Assembly (NCBI GenBank): GCA_046349395.1
Contig: JAXMCK010000010.1
Coordinates: forward strand, 84,744 to 148,743
DNA from: JAXMCK01 sp046349395
GTDB taxonomy: Bacteria; Pseudomonadota; Alphaproteobacteria; Geminicoccales; Geminicoccaceae
Length of the DNA stretch: 64,000 nt
Reading direction: 5' to 3'
A program made the translations under genes and the position numbers. Every line of letters starts with the position of its first letter. Position 1 is the stretch's first letter. The notes beneath the pieces were generated by a model. It was not told where the DNA came from. It ran no database searches and saw only the letters and a program-made list of their open reading frames with translations. Shown here piece after piece: positions 24,508 through 32,994 of the stretch.

Positions 24508-25602
24508 TCAGCGCCCTGCGGCGCGGCGGAGCAGGGCGGCAAGCAGCGCCACGTCGCGCGCTGCCGCCTCGACCGTGTTGACGACCGGCGTCCCCTCGAC
24601 GACGGCGGACCAGAACGACTGCAGCTCCAGGACGAACGGCTCCTCGAAGCCGTCGCGGACGTCCGCGACTGTCAGGGTGTGCCCGTCCGAGCGCCGGACG
24701 CAGAGCCGCGTCGGCTGGTGGTTCAGGTAGGGGGCCGGAAACTCCAGCTCCAGCACGGCGGCGTCGAAGTAGAAGCTGATCCGCTCGCGGTAGTCGGCGA
24801 GGCCCGGCACCTGCAAGTGCACCATGTTCCACAGGCCTTGCCGCCCCTCCAGCCAGACGGAGCCCTGCCCTCCGGTGCCCTCGGCGAAAATGGCGGCACC
24901 GGCCGGCTCGCCGGGTGCCGCCTCGAGAGCGTCGAGCAGGCCGTGGACCGCATTGACGTCGTGCACGAGGCTCGAGCAGTAGGCCCCGGTGAAGCCCTTG
25001 CGCAGCGTCTCGTCGGGTACGAAGCCGAGGGCGGCCTCGATCTGCACCACCTGCCTCGCCTTCGTCTCGGCGATCAGATTCTCCGGCACGTCCGCCGCAG
25101 GGCGGAACGGGTGGTGGCGCACGAACGGCCACGCATCGGGGTCGTGCACCTCCACCGACACGTAGCGCAGCGTCTCCTTCGTGCCGGGCATCAGCCGGGC
25201 CGCGGCGCGATAGGACGGATCGAACCGCTTCATGTAGCCGACCTGGACGACCTTGCCGGCTTCGTCCCGGGCGGCGGCGATCGCCTCGGCCTCGGCGACC
25301 CCGTAGCAGAGTGGCTTCTCGCAGAAGACGTTTAGGCCCGCAGCCAGCGACTTCTGCACGAGTTCCGCGTGCCAGGGATCGGGAGCTGCGATGACGACGG
25401 CATCCATCGGCAGCGCCAGAAGCTCGTCGGCCGTGGCGACCGTCGGCACGCGGTAGCGTTCGGTCACGAACGCCCGGGCACCCGGCGAAGGATCCGACAC
25501 GGCGATCAGGTCGAAGCGGTCGCGCAGGTGGAGCAGGTTGGGAATATGCTCCACCTGCGCAATCAGTCCTGCCCCGATCACACCCGTACGTAGCCGCTGC
25601 AC
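24508..25602 (-). CDS. Gfo/Idh/MocA family oxidoreductase
   Basis: 364 residues. The N-terminal Rossmann fold shows GVIGAGLIAQVEHIPNL, and the catalytic motif CEKPL is at about residues 94-98. The C-terminal part is the alpha/beta domain of the family. Members oxidise or isomerise sugars and inositols with NAD(P). It is divergent from the periplasmic sugar-binding protein at 25,736, which supports a carbohydrate substrate. The IolE-like gene at 29,741 may belong to the same catabolism, but this is not certain. Confidence 0.88.
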   Translation of the reverse strand: MQRLRTGVIGAGLIAQVEHIPNLLHLRDRFDLIAVSDPSPGARAFVTERYRVPTVATADELLALPMDAVVIAAPDPWHAELVQKSLAAGLNVFCEKPLCYGVAEAEAIAAARDEAGKVVQVGYMKRFDPSYRAAARLMPGTKETLRYVSVEVHDPDAWPFVRHHPFRPAADVPENLIAETKARQVVQIEAALGFVPDETLRKGFTGAYCSSLVHDVNAVHGLLDALEAAPGEPAGAAIFAEGTGGQGSVWLEGRQGLWNMVHLQVPGLADYRERISFYFDAAVLELEFPAPYLNHQPTRLCVRRSDGHTLTVADVRDGFEEPFVLELQSFWSAVVEGTPVVNTVEAAARDVALLAALLRRAAGR

Positions 25603-25735
25603 CCCTGCCCCTTCATCCTCTGGTAGAGGCCCGACGATAGCGGTCCATCGGACCCTGCGGGAGTGGCTTCTGTCGGCGAAGGCGCGGGCCTATCGTGCGT
25701 TGCTTTCAGCGCTTCAGCCAACAGGGAGAGCAACG

Positions 25736-26671
25736 ATGCGGGGGATTGGCACAGGTCTGCTCGGGGCGGCACTGGCCGCTTTTCTGGGCGGCGCCGCCAT
25801 GGCGCAGGAGCCCACCAGGGTCGTCTTCGTGACCCACGGCCAGAGCGATGCCTACTGGTCGGTCGTCAAGCGGGGTGCCGACGATGCCGGCGCCAAGCTC
25901 GGCGTGACCGTCGAGTACAGAGCACCCGAGACCTTCGACATGGGTCAGATGGCGCAGCTCATCGACGCCGCCGTGGCGAGCAAGCCCGACGGCCTCGTCG
26001 TCTCGATTCCCGATGCGGATGCGCTGAGCCCTAGCGTGCAGGCGGCCGTCGCCGCCGGGATCCCGCTCATTGTCGTCGACTCGGGCGGCGTCGAGCTGAC
26101 CCACAAGCTGGGGGGCCTCGTCTATTTCGGCCAGTCCGAGTTCGACGCCGGCGTGGCCGCGGGCCAGCGGGCGAAGGCGCTGGGCGTCCAGCACGCCTCG
26201 TGCCTCAACCACGAGGTCGGCAATGTCAGCCTCGACGACCGCTGCGCCGGCTTCGCCAAGGGCCTGGGCCTCGACGTTCCCGTCGTTGCCGGCGTGGCCG
26301 ACCCGATCGAGATGAAGGGCCGCGTCCTCGCCTGGATGAACGCGCATCCCGAGACCGACTTCCTTCTAGGTACCGGCGTGAACTCGGCCGAGCCGGCGCT
26401 GGCCGCCCTCGACGAGGCCGGCCTCACCGGCAAGGTGCGCACCGGCACCTTCGATCTCTCGCCCGGCATCCTGCAGGCGGTCGACGCCGGCAAGATGGAG
26501 TGGGCGATCGATGCCCAGCAGTACCTGATGGGCTACGTGCCCGTCGTGATGCTGGAACTGCTGCACCGCTACAAACTGGCACCCATTGCCGACTACCCGA
26601 CCGGTCCCGGCTTCGTGACTAAGGCCGAAGCCGCCAGCGTCGTCGACCTCTCGAAGCAGGGCGTTCGTTAA
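25736..26671 (+). CDS. Periplasmic sugar-binding protein of an ABC transporter
   Basis: 311 residues from ATG 25,736 (AGGGAGAG upstream). Signal peptide about 1-23 (ends GGAAMA). The mature protein is a RbsB-like periplasmic binding protein (RVVFVTHGQSDAYWSVVKRGADDAGAKLGVTVEY, DGLVVSIPDADAL, GIPLIVVDSGG). No permease or ATPase gene follows, so the partner must be elsewhere or the protein feeds a sensor. It is divergent from the Gfo/Idh/MocA gene, and a strong terminator follows immediately. Confidence 0.87.
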   Translation: MRGIGTGLLGAALAAFLGGAAMAQEPTRVVFVTHGQSDAYWSVVKRGADDAGAKLGVTVEYRAPETFDMGQMAQLIDAAVASKPDGLVVSIPDADALSPSVQAAVAAGIPLIVVDSGGVELTHKLGGLVYFGQSEFDAGVAAGQRAKALGVQHASCLNHEVGNVSLDDRCAGFAKGLGLDVPVVAGVADPIEMKGRVLAWMNAHPETDFLLGTGVNSAEPALAALDEAGLTGKVRTGTFDLSPGILQAVDAGKMEWAIDAQQYLMGYVPVVMLELLHRYKLAPIADYPTGPGFVTKAEAASVVDLSKQGVR

Positions 26672-26678
26672 GCCACGA

Positions 26679-26717
26679 GCCCACGCGTCCGCCTCACCGG
26701 CGGTGCGTGGGCTTTTT
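26679..26717 (+). terminator. Rho-independent terminator after the sugar-binding protein gene
   Basis: The outer stem GCCCACGC/GCGTGGGC encloses an inner stem CCGCC/GGCGG and is followed directly by TTTTT (26,713-26,717). It begins 8 bp after the stop codon. It insulates the sugar-binding gene from the ArsR operon. Confidence 0.88.
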
Positions 26718-26730
26718 CGTGCATCGACAT

Positions 26731-26765
26731 TCAACAGATTTGTTGACAATCAACTTTCATGTTGA
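26731..26765. promoter_or_regulatory. Two adjacent operators overlapping the arsR promoter
   Basis: Operator 1 at 26,731-26,746 is TCAACA-GATT-TGTTGA, perfectly symmetric. Operator 2 at 26,750-26,765 has arms TCAAC and GTTGA around 6 bases. Their centres are 19 bp apart. A -35-like TTGACA (26,743-26,748) and a -10-like GATAAT (26,764-26,769, 15-bp spacing) overlap them. ArsR-family repressors bind such repeats at their own promoters, so the next gene is the likely ligand. The -10 lies so close to the ATG that the mRNA would be nearly leaderless. Confidence 0.6.
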
Positions 26766-26778
26766 TAATGGAGAGGTC

Positions 26779-27159
26779 ATGGACGACGCAGCGGCCGCGG
26801 ATCGTGAGGAGGTCCTGGATCGCGTGTTCCTGGCCCTCGCCGATCCCGTCCGGCGGTCGATCCTGCAGCGGCTGAAGGAGGCACCGCTGCTCGTGTCCGA
26901 GCTTGCGGCACCGTTCGACATCTCGCTGCAGGCCGTGTCCCGCCACATCCAGGTGCTGGTGCGAGCCGGCCTCGTCGTGCAGGAGCGCACGGGCCGCATC
27001 AGCCGCTGCAGCCTCGAGGCCGAGGGCCTGCTCGAGGCGGCGTTCTGGATCAACGGCTACGCCGAGTACTGGCAGGCCCAGTTCGACACTCTGGCCGCCC
27101 TGCTCGCGGCGGTGGACCGCGAGAAGCGCGCCGACGAACCCGAGGAGACGAAGCCATGA
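26779..27159 (+). CDS. ArsR/SmtB-family winged-helix repressor
   Basis: 126 residues from ATG 26,779 with GGAGAGG upstream. The winged helix is clear: RVFLALADPVRRSILQRLKEAPLLVSELAAPFDISLQAVSRHIQVLVRAGLV. No metal-binding cysteine motif (ELCVC) is present. It resembles the non-metal ArsR group often paired with SRPBCC or DUF899 proteins. It overlaps the following gene by 4 bp (ATGA) and probably represses both through the two operators upstream. Confidence 0.88.
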   Translation: MDDAAAADREEVLDRVFLALADPVRRSILQRLKEAPLLVSELAAPFDISLQAVSRHIQVLVRAGLVVQERTGRISRCSLEAEGLLEAAFWINGYAEYWQAQFDTLAALLAAVDREKRADEPEETKP

Positions 27160-27728
27160 ACTATCAGGAAGGCATGCAGAAGCTGGCCGCCGACCGGCGC
27201 CAGATCGAGCAGCTGCGCGAACGGATGCGCACCCTTCGCAGCGAGATCGAGCCGCAGCCCGTCGAGGACTACAGCTTCAAGACGACCGATGCCGAGGTGA
27301 AGCTCTCGGACCTGTTCGGACCGAAGAATGAGCTCTTCGTCGTCCACAATATGGGCCGGTCCTGCCCCTACTGCACGCTGTGGGCCGACGGCTTCAACGG
27401 TGTCTACCAGCATCTGGCGGACAGGGCGGCCTTCGTCGTGGCGACCCCGGACACACCGGACGTCCAGGCCGAGTTCGCGGACTCGCGCGGCTGGCGCTTC
27501 CCGATGGTGAGCCACGCCGGCACGAGCTTCGCCGCCGACATGGGCTACAAGCGCGAGAACGGCGGCCTCATGCCGGGCGTCTCGGCCTTCCGTAAGGAGG
27601 GTGACCGGGTGATGCGCGTGGCCGATGCGGGCTTCGGACCGGGCGATGATTTCTGCGCGGTCTGGCATTTCTTCGATCTGCTGCCCGAGGGCTCGAACGG
27701 CTGGCAGGCGAAGTACCGGTACAGCTGA
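27156..27728 (+). CDS. DUF899-like thioredoxin-fold protein
   Basis: 190 residues; start overlaps the arsR stop by 4 bp. After a helical N-terminus it reads YSFKTTDAEVKLSDLFGPKNELFVVHNMGRSCPYCTLWADGFNGVY, a thioredoxin-like fold with a CxxC pair (SCPYC). Later come RGWRFPMVSHAGTSFAADMGY and GDDFCAVWHFFDLLPEG. This matches DUF899 proteins, proposed as thiol-dependent oxidoreductases. The role under ArsR control is unknown; a redox or detoxification function is plausible. Confidence 0.8.
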   Translation: MNYQEGMQKLAADRRQIEQLRERMRTLRSEIEPQPVEDYSFKTTDAEVKLSDLFGPKNELFVVHNMGRSCPYCTLWADGFNGVYQHLADRAAFVVATPDTPDVQAEFADSRGWRFPMVSHAGTSFAADMGYKRENGGLMPGVSAFRKEGDRVMRVADAGFGPGDDFCAVWHFFDLLPEGSNGWQAKYRYS

Positions 27729-27806
27729 GGCCCGCGGCGCCGAGGCACTTGCGCTCATGGTCGGGCTCGTGGCTGGCTCGGCGTCTCCAAGACAGGGGAG
27801 ACGCGC

Positions 27807-28433
27807 TTGTCCTTCGAGCACTGGCTGGCCTTCGCGGCCGCATCGGCCGTCCTGCTGGCCATCCCGGGCCCGACCATCGTCCTCGTGATCTCCTATGCCA
27901 TCGCGCACGGCCGCAAGGCGGCGGCGGCCATCGTCGCGGGCGTGGCACTGGGCGACCTGACCGCCATGACCGCCTCGATGTTGGGGCTGGGTGCGGTCCT
28001 CGCCACCTCGGCCGAGATCTTCACGGTGCTACGCTGGATCGGCGGCGCCTACCTCATCTACCTCGGCATCAAGCTCTGGCGCGCCCCGGTCCAGGGCGCC
28101 CAGGGAGGCGAGGTCGAGACCGCCGACCCGAGGCGCATGTTCGCCCACGCCTATGCGGTGACGGCTCTCAACCCGAAGAGCATCATCTTCTTCGTCGCCT
28201 TCGTGCCCCAGTTCATCGTCGCCTCGCAGTCCTTCTGGCCGCAGGTGGTGGTGCTCGAAGCGACCTTCGTGACGCTCGCGGCAATCAACGCCGCCCTATA
28301 CGCGGTGCTGGCCGCCACCGCCCGGCAACGGATGCGCGATCCGTTCGTGCAGCGCGTGGTGAACCGGACCGGCGGCACTCTCCTGATCGGTGCAGGGGCG
28401 CTCGCCGCCGGCTGGCACAAGGCGAACGCCTGA
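27807..28433 (+). CDS. LysE/RhtB-family amino-acid exporter
   Basis: 208 residues from TTG 27,807, preceded by AGGGGAG. It has five to six membrane helices, the LAIPGPTIVLVISYAIAHGRK motif of the family, and LNPKSIIFFVAFVPQF. It exports amino acids or small metabolites. It is separated by 78 bp from the DUF899 gene and convergent with the AraC regulator, one base between the stops. Co-regulation with either side is not certain. Confidence 0.88.
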   Translation: MSFEHWLAFAAASAVLLAIPGPTIVLVISYAIAHGRKAAAAIVAGVALGDLTAMTASMLGLGAVLATSAEIFTVLRWIGGAYLIYLGIKLWRAPVQGAQGGEVETADPRRMFAHAYAVTALNPKSIIFFVAFVPQFIVASQSFWPQVVVLEATFVTLAAINAALYAVLAATARQRMRDPFVQRVVNRTGGTLLIGAGALAAGWHKANA

Positions 28434-28434
28434 A

Positions 28435-29442
28435 TCAGGCCGCCAACTGCCGATAGGAGGAGGGTGTCGTCCCGGTCCAGCGCCGGAAGGCGTGGCTGAA
28501 GGCCGAGACCTCCTGGTAACCGAGCAAGCCGGCGACGGTCTTCAGCCGCGGCCCGCCTTCGCGGACATATCCCAGCGCCAGCTCGCGCCGCAGTCCGTCG
28601 ACGATCTCGCCGAACGAGGTTCCGGCGGCCCGCAGGCGCCGGTGCAGGGTGCGGGGGCTCGTCCGCAGCCGGCGGGCGACCGTGTCGACGCTCACCGCAC
28701 CCGAGGGCAGGAGATCGAGAACCTCCTCCTGCACCTCGGCGACGAGATCGCCTTCGGGTCGACGGCGGCGGCGGATCTCCTCGGCATAGCCCTCCAGCAG
28801 GTCGAGCAGCCCCGGGTCGGCATCGGGCAGGCGGCAGGCCAGGATCTCCCTGGGGATCAGAAGCCGCGTGGTCTCGCAGCCGAAGAGCACCGGGGCGTGG
28901 AAGATGCGCCTGTAGAGGCCCGCCGAGCCGATCCGCTCGTGGCGCAGGTCGACCTGCAGCGGTGCAAAGGCACGCCGGGTCGCGTGCCGGCAGAGACGCA
29001 GGGCGACGCTCATCGCGAGATCGTCGCAGTGATGGCAGGCGGCGACCGCGGGCTCGATCGGCGACCAGACCAGCCAGGCACCATCTTGTGCAGGCTCCAG
29101 CGAGGAGCGACTGCCCTCGTAGAAGAGCGGCAGCAGGTCGGAAAGCTTGCGCAGCGCCACCTCCAGCGTCGGCGCATTGACGCTGATGTAGCCCAGGAGC
29201 CCCAGATCCCGCGGCCGCAACTCGTGACCGAGGTGCAGGCCGAAGCACGGATCGTCCAGGACGCGGGCGATGGCTTGCAGCAGCGCAGCACCGGTCGCGC
29301 AGGGAACACGGCTCTCGCGGGCAGCGAGGTCGGCCTCGTCCAGCCCGACCTCCTCAAGGATGGGCGCGCAGTCGATCCCGCGGCGGCGCAGCAGATCGAG
29401 CGCCCGCCGGGTCAGCGCCGCATCGGCCTCGCGTACCGCCAT
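28435..29442 (-). CDS. AraC-family transcriptional regulator
   Basis: 335 residues from ATG 29,442 with GGAG upstream. The N-terminal half fits the Arabinose_bd/OruR-like domain (LLRRRGIDCAPILEEVGLDEADL). The C-terminal half has two helix-turn-helix motifs (VDTVARRLRTSPRTLHRRLRAAGTSF and LKTVAGLLGYQEVSAFSHAFRRWTGTTPSSYR). It belongs to the AraC subfamily with an OruR/VirS-type sensor domain. The target genes are not obvious; it is convergent with the exporter. Upstream 29,443-29,740 shows no convincing gene. Confidence 0.88.
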   Translation of the reverse strand: MAVREADAALTRRALDLLRRRGIDCAPILEEVGLDEADLAARESRVPCATGAALLQAIARVLDDPCFGLHLGHELRPRDLGLLGYISVNAPTLEVALRKLSDLLPLFYEGSRSSLEPAQDGAWLVWSPIEPAVAACHHCDDLAMSVALRLCRHATRRAFAPLQVDLRHERIGSAGLYRRIFHAPVLFGCETTRLLIPREILACRLPDADPGLLDLLEGYAEEIRRRRRPEGDLVAEVQEEVLDLLPSGAVSVDTVARRLRTSPRTLHRRLRAAGTSFGEIVDGLRRELALGYVREGGPRLKTVAGLLGYQEVSAFSHAFRRWTGTTPSSYRQLAA

Positions 29443-29740
29443 GGGGTGACTCCGACCGGGTGGCACGCCGGAACAAGCCTTTGGCCGTAGACCGCAAGGC
29501 CGCCCGTTCCGGTCGTCCCTATATCACACCCGTCGCGGCCGTCGCGGCGAAGGCGAAAGCCGATCCCGGACGGTGCGATGCAGCGCTGCTGCGCCAAGCG
29601 CCCGTGGAGGTGCAGCGCGGATCCGAAGCTCGGCCCTCGATAGCGCGCTCCGATACTAGTACGATGCTCTAACCATCCGTCAGCCAAGTGCGGCTGCCTG
29701 CCTGGCCGGTCGTTCGCAAGAGCGGCCGGCCGCGCCTTCT

Positions 29741-30640
29741 TCAGGTGACGGTGAATCCGGCCGACCGGCACAGCCGCAGCAGCTCGGCATGGCCGAACCG
29801 CGCATATGCAGCCGGTGGAGCGACCCTGTGGTCCTGCTCCGCCTCCTGGATGATCCAGCCCGAATAGTCGGCGGCCTTCAGCGCCGCCAGAACGCCCGGA
29901 TAATCGACCATGCCGTCGCCCGGCACGGTGAAGACGCCCATCAGGATCGCGTGCGTGAAGCTGGCGTCGCGCTCGGTCGCGGCGAAGAGGGCGGCGGGCC
30001 GGATGTCCTTGGCGTGGACATGGTTGATCCGGCTGCCCCAGCGCATGGCGACATTGACCGGATCGCCCCCTGCATAGGTCAGGTGGCCCGTATCCAGCAG
30101 CAGGCCGACGCTGGGGCCCGTGGCGCTCATCAGGCGGTCGATGTCCTGCTCGCTCTGCACCACCGTGCCCATGTGGTGGTGATAGGTCATGGCGACCCCG
30201 GCCTCGGCCAAGCGGTCGGCGACCTCGGTCAGCTTGCGGCCCAGATCCTTCCAGGCAGCAGCACCGTCGAGCTGCGGGCGGGTCGACATCGGCGCACCGA
30301 CCAGCGGCACCACGTCCCCGCTCGACTCGCAGAAGACCATGACCTTCGCACCCAGCTCCTTCAGGAGTGTGAGGTGATCGGCGACGGATTCCATCTCGTC
30401 GGCGACCGAGCGCTCCAGCAAACGCGAGCTGTACCAGCCCGAGGCCAGCTTCAGCTCGTGGCGGTCCAGGATGGGACCGAGCTCGGCAGCCGTGCGCGGA
30501 AACTTGCGGCCCAGCTCGAAGCCGGTGAAGCCGGCCGCACGGCCCTCGGCCAGGACCTGATCCAGCGGCAGCTCGTCGCCGAGCCAGGGCACGTCGTCGT
30601 TGGTCCAGCCGATCGGGTTGATGCCGAGCCTGATGGTCAT
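29741..30640 (-). CDS. IolE-like inosose dehydratase / sugar-phosphate isomerase family protein
   Basis: 299 residues from ATG 30,640. The N-terminus IRLGINPIGWTNDDVPWLG and GFTGFELGRKFPR match myo-inosose-2 dehydratase (IolE), a TIM-barrel metal enzyme of inositol breakdown. Metal ligand candidates include LLDTGHLTYAGGDP and NHVHAKDI. No other iol genes are adjacent. It is the last gene of a long minus-strand operon whose members overlap by 4 bp, starting with an amide-type ABC transporter. Because of this context the true substrate may not be inosose. Confidence 0.75.
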   Translation of the reverse strand: MTIRLGINPIGWTNDDVPWLGDELPLDQVLAEGRAAGFTGFELGRKFPRTAAELGPILDRHELKLASGWYSSRLLERSVADEMESVADHLTLLKELGAKVMVFCESSGDVVPLVGAPMSTRPQLDGAAAWKDLGRKLTEVADRLAEAGVAMTYHHHMGTVVQSEQDIDRLMSATGPSVGLLLDTGHLTYAGGDPVNVAMRWGSRINHVHAKDIRPAALFAATERDASFTHAILMGVFTVPGDGMVDYPGVLAALKAADYSGWIIQEAEQDHRVAPPAAYARFGHAELLRLCRSAGFTVT

Positions 30641-31146
30641 GCGAGCCGTCCCCCGGTTCCTGTTCGTTGTGGCCACCTACGGCCTCTGACGCGAAGCTCA
30701 TAGACCGGCAGCAGGCGGCCGGGAATTGGCCCCGACGGCGCCTCGCCCAGGCGTACGGCGCCCAGACCCTCGTAGAAGCCGGCCGCATGAGGGTCCGAGA
30801 GCAGGCGCAGCCGCTGCAGCCCCCGGCGCACTGCGAGGGCGGCAACCGCCTGGAACAATGCCGTGCCCACGCCGCGACGCAGCCGGTCCGGTGCCACGAA
30901 CAGCTTGTCGAGGCCGCCGACCGAGCTGAATCGGCGCATGCCCAGCTCGGCGACTCCGATGAGCCGCTGGCCCTCGGCGGCGACGAGCACGTGCCCGGTG
31001 GCGATGGCCGGCTCGTGCACCATGAGCGGGTCGACCGTGTAGGCCAGGAAGGCCTCGTCGTATCCCCAGACCGCCTTGGAGCGGACGCACAGCGCCGAGA
31101 GTGCCGGCCCCTCGCCCGTCCGGGCACGGCGGATGGTTAAGCTCAC
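30637..31146 (-). CDS. GNAT-family N-acetyltransferase
   Basis: 169 residues from GTG 31,146, overlapping the upstream stop (GTGA). The acetyl-CoA-binding region is visible at LDKLFVAPDRLRRGVGTALFQAVAALA, with ARTGEGPALSAL at the start and HAAGFYEGLGAVRLGEAPSG at the end. The acceptor is unknown. It is sandwiched between another GNAT gene and the iolE-like gene with 4-bp overlaps on both sides. Confidence 0.85.
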   Translation of the reverse strand: MSLTIRRARTGEGPALSALCVRSKAVWGYDEAFLAYTVDPLMVHEPAIATGHVLVAAEGQRLIGVAELGMRRFSSVGGLDKLFVAPDRLRRGVGTALFQAVAALAVRRGLQRLRLLSDPHAAGFYEGLGAVRLGEAPSGPIPGRLLPVYELRVRGRRWPQRTGTGGRLA

Positions 31147-31595
31147 GGCAGGCACTTTTCCATGAACACGCTGAGCGGGTCCGGACGGTAGTCGCCGAAC
31201 GGCTCGATCTCGCGAAACCCGATTGAGCCGTAGAGGCTTCGCGCCTCGGTCTGGTCGACTCCTGTCTCCAGCCGCAGACATGTGATGCCGCGAGCGGCCG
31301 CCGCTTTCTCCAACTCCTGCAGGATGCGCCGTCCCAACGCTCGTCCTCGGGCCTCGGGTACCACCCACATCCGCTTCAGCTCGGCATAGCCTTCGAAAGC
31401 GACGACCGCCCCGATGCCGAGCAGCATGCCGTCCTCACGCGCCGCGAGGAAGGTTACCTCAGGCCCCCGCAGGGTCTCGACGTCGAGGAGGTGGTTGCTC
31501 TCGGCGGGATAGAGGGCGGCGTACCACGCGTCGCCTGCCGCCAGCAGCGCCCTGATGTCGGGCGCCGCCGGGTCTTCGACCGCGATGACGATCAT
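31143..31595 (-). CDS. GNAT-family N-acetyltransferase
   Basis: 150 residues. The A motif is ELKRMWVVPEARGRALGRRILQELEKAAAARG (R/Q-x-x-G-x-G/A), followed by LETGVDQTEARSLYGSIGFREIEPFGDY. It resembles small acetyltransferases such as those acting on amino acids. It overlaps livF and the next GNAT gene by 4 bp each, so it is translated with the transporter. Two acetyltransferases after an amide-type importer hint that the imported compound is an amine or amino-acid derivative (inference). Confidence 0.85.
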   Translation of the reverse strand: MIVIAVEDPAAPDIRALLAAGDAWYAALYPAESNHLLDVETLRGPEVTFLAAREDGMLLGIGAVVAFEGYAELKRMWVVPEARGRALGRRILQELEKAAAARGITCLRLETGVDQTEARSLYGSIGFREIEPFGDYRPDPLSVFMEKCLP

Positions 31596-32290
31596 GCGAG
31601 GCCCGTGAACTCCGCGATGCGCGCCTCATCCTCCACCTCGTCGGGTGTCAGCTCGCGCACGATCCGGCCCCTTTGGATCAGCAGGACGCGATCGGCAAGG
31701 CTGCGGATGAAGTCGAGGTTCTGCTCGACCAGCAGCACGGTCAGGCCGCGCGACGTGCGCAGCGCGCGTAGTCGCTCGGTGATGGCCTGAACGATGGAGG
31801 GCTGGATACCCTCGGTCGGCTCGTCGAGCAGCAGCACCTTGGGCCGGCCGCAGAGGGCTCGCGCCAGGGCCAGGATCTGCTGCTCGCCGCCCGAGAGCGC
31901 GCCGCCGGGCCGGGTCAGAAGACGCGGCAGCTCCGGAAAGTCCGCCAGCACCTCGTCAACGGTCGAAGGCGGCAGCCCCGACGCCACGGCGGCGAGGCGC
32001 AGATTCTCGGCAACGGACAGCGCCGGGAAGATCCAGCGGCCCTGCGGGACATAACCGAGCCCCGCCCTCGCCCGCGCATGGGTCGGCAGGCGGGTGACGT
32101 CGGCACCAGCGAGGCGGACGGTGCCCTTCGTCGCCCGGATCAGGCCGACCAGGGTCCGGATCAGCGTCGACTTGCCCATGCCGTTGTGGCCGAGGATGCC
32201 GACCAGCTCGCCCTCCGCGACGGAGAAAGTGGCGCCGTGCAGCACGGTGATGCGGCCGTAGCCGGCGACGAGGTCCTCTGCGGCGATCAC
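31592..32290 (-). CDS. Branched-chain/amide ABC transporter ATP-binding protein (LivF-type)
   Basis: 232 residues from GTG 32,290. Walker A GHNGMGKST, signature ALSGGEQQ, Walker B VLLLDEPTEGIQPSIV and the LLVEQN motif typical of LivF/UrtE. It hydrolyses ATP to drive import together with the LivG-type subunit, both cytosolic. It overlaps livG by 4 bp and the GNAT gene by 4 bp. Confidence 0.92.
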   Translation of the reverse strand: MIAAEDLVAGYGRITVLHGATFSVAEGELVGILGHNGMGKSTLIRTLVGLIRATKGTVRLAGADVTRLPTHARARAGLGYVPQGRWIFPALSVAENLRLAAVASGLPPSTVDEVLADFPELPRLLTRPGGALSGGEQQILALARALCGRPKVLLLDEPTEGIQPSIVQAITERLRALRTSRGLTVLLVEQNLDFIRSLADRVLLIQRGRIVRELTPDEVEDEARIAEFTGLA

Positions 32291-32994
32291 GCGGCCTTGC
32301 CCAGATAGACGTCGCGCACGGTGGGATCGGCCATCACGGCACCGACCTCGTCGTCGATCAGCACGCGGCCCTGGTGGAAGACGGTGACCCGCTTGGCGAT
32401 GGAGCGGATGAACTGCATGTCGTGCTCGACCACGACGACGGCGTGCTCGCGGTTCAGTTCCTTGATCAGATCGGCCGTGCGCCGCGTTTCCTCGCTGGTC
32501 ATGCCCGCCGTCGGCTCGTCCAGAATGATCAGCTCCGGATCGCCGGCGACGACCATCGCCAGCTCGACCAGCTGCCGCTGCCCGTGGGCGAGGCGGCCGA
32601 CCTGGGCCGCTTTGATGTCCTCGATCCCGATCCGCCGCAGCGTCGCCTGCGCTTCGGCCACTTTGGCAGCGCGCTTGCGGCTCGCGGCCAGCCACACGTT
32701 CTCCTGCACGCTGAGGCCGTCGAACACGCTCGGCACCTGCGTCTTGATGCCGAGGCCGCGCCTAGCCATCGCATAGCCGTCGCTGCCGGTGACGTCCTCG
32801 CCGCGGAAGAGGATGGTGCCCGAGCTCGGCTTCAGCTGGCCCGTCAGGCACTTGAAGAAGGTGCTCTTGCCGGCCCCGTTGGGACCGATCAGGCAGCGCA
32901 GCTCGGCCTCGCGCAGGCTGAAGTCCACACCGTCCACGGCGACGACGCCACCGAAGCGCATGGTGAGGCCGCGGGTCTCGAGGAGGGCGGTCAT
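32287..32994 (-). CDS. Branched-chain/amide ABC transporter ATP-binding protein (LivG-type)
   Basis: 235 residues from ATG 32,994. Walker A GPNGAGKST, signature LAHGQRQLVELAM, Walker B ELIILDEPTAGM and VVVEHDM. The signature LAHGQRQ and the short C-terminus resemble UrtD of urea/amide transporters more than classical LivG (LSYGQQR), in agreement with the UrtA-like binding protein of the operon. Confidence 0.92.
   Translation of the reverse strand: MTALLETRGLTMRFGGVVAVDGVDFSLREAELRCLIGPNGAGKSTFFKCLTGQLKPSSGTILFRGEDVTGSDGYAMARRGLGIKTQVPSVFDGLSVQENVWLAASRKRAAKVAEAQATLRRIGIEDIKAAQVGRLAHGQRQLVELAMVVAGDPELIILDEPTAGMTSEETRRTADLIKELNREHAVVVVEHDMQFIRSIAKRVTVFHQGRVLIDDEVGAVMADPTVRDVYLGKAA

Noticed and set aside
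29460..29672. A 70-codon plus-strand frame upstream of the AraC gene
   Set aside because: No ribosome-binding site, low-information Ala/Arg-rich sequence and no domain.
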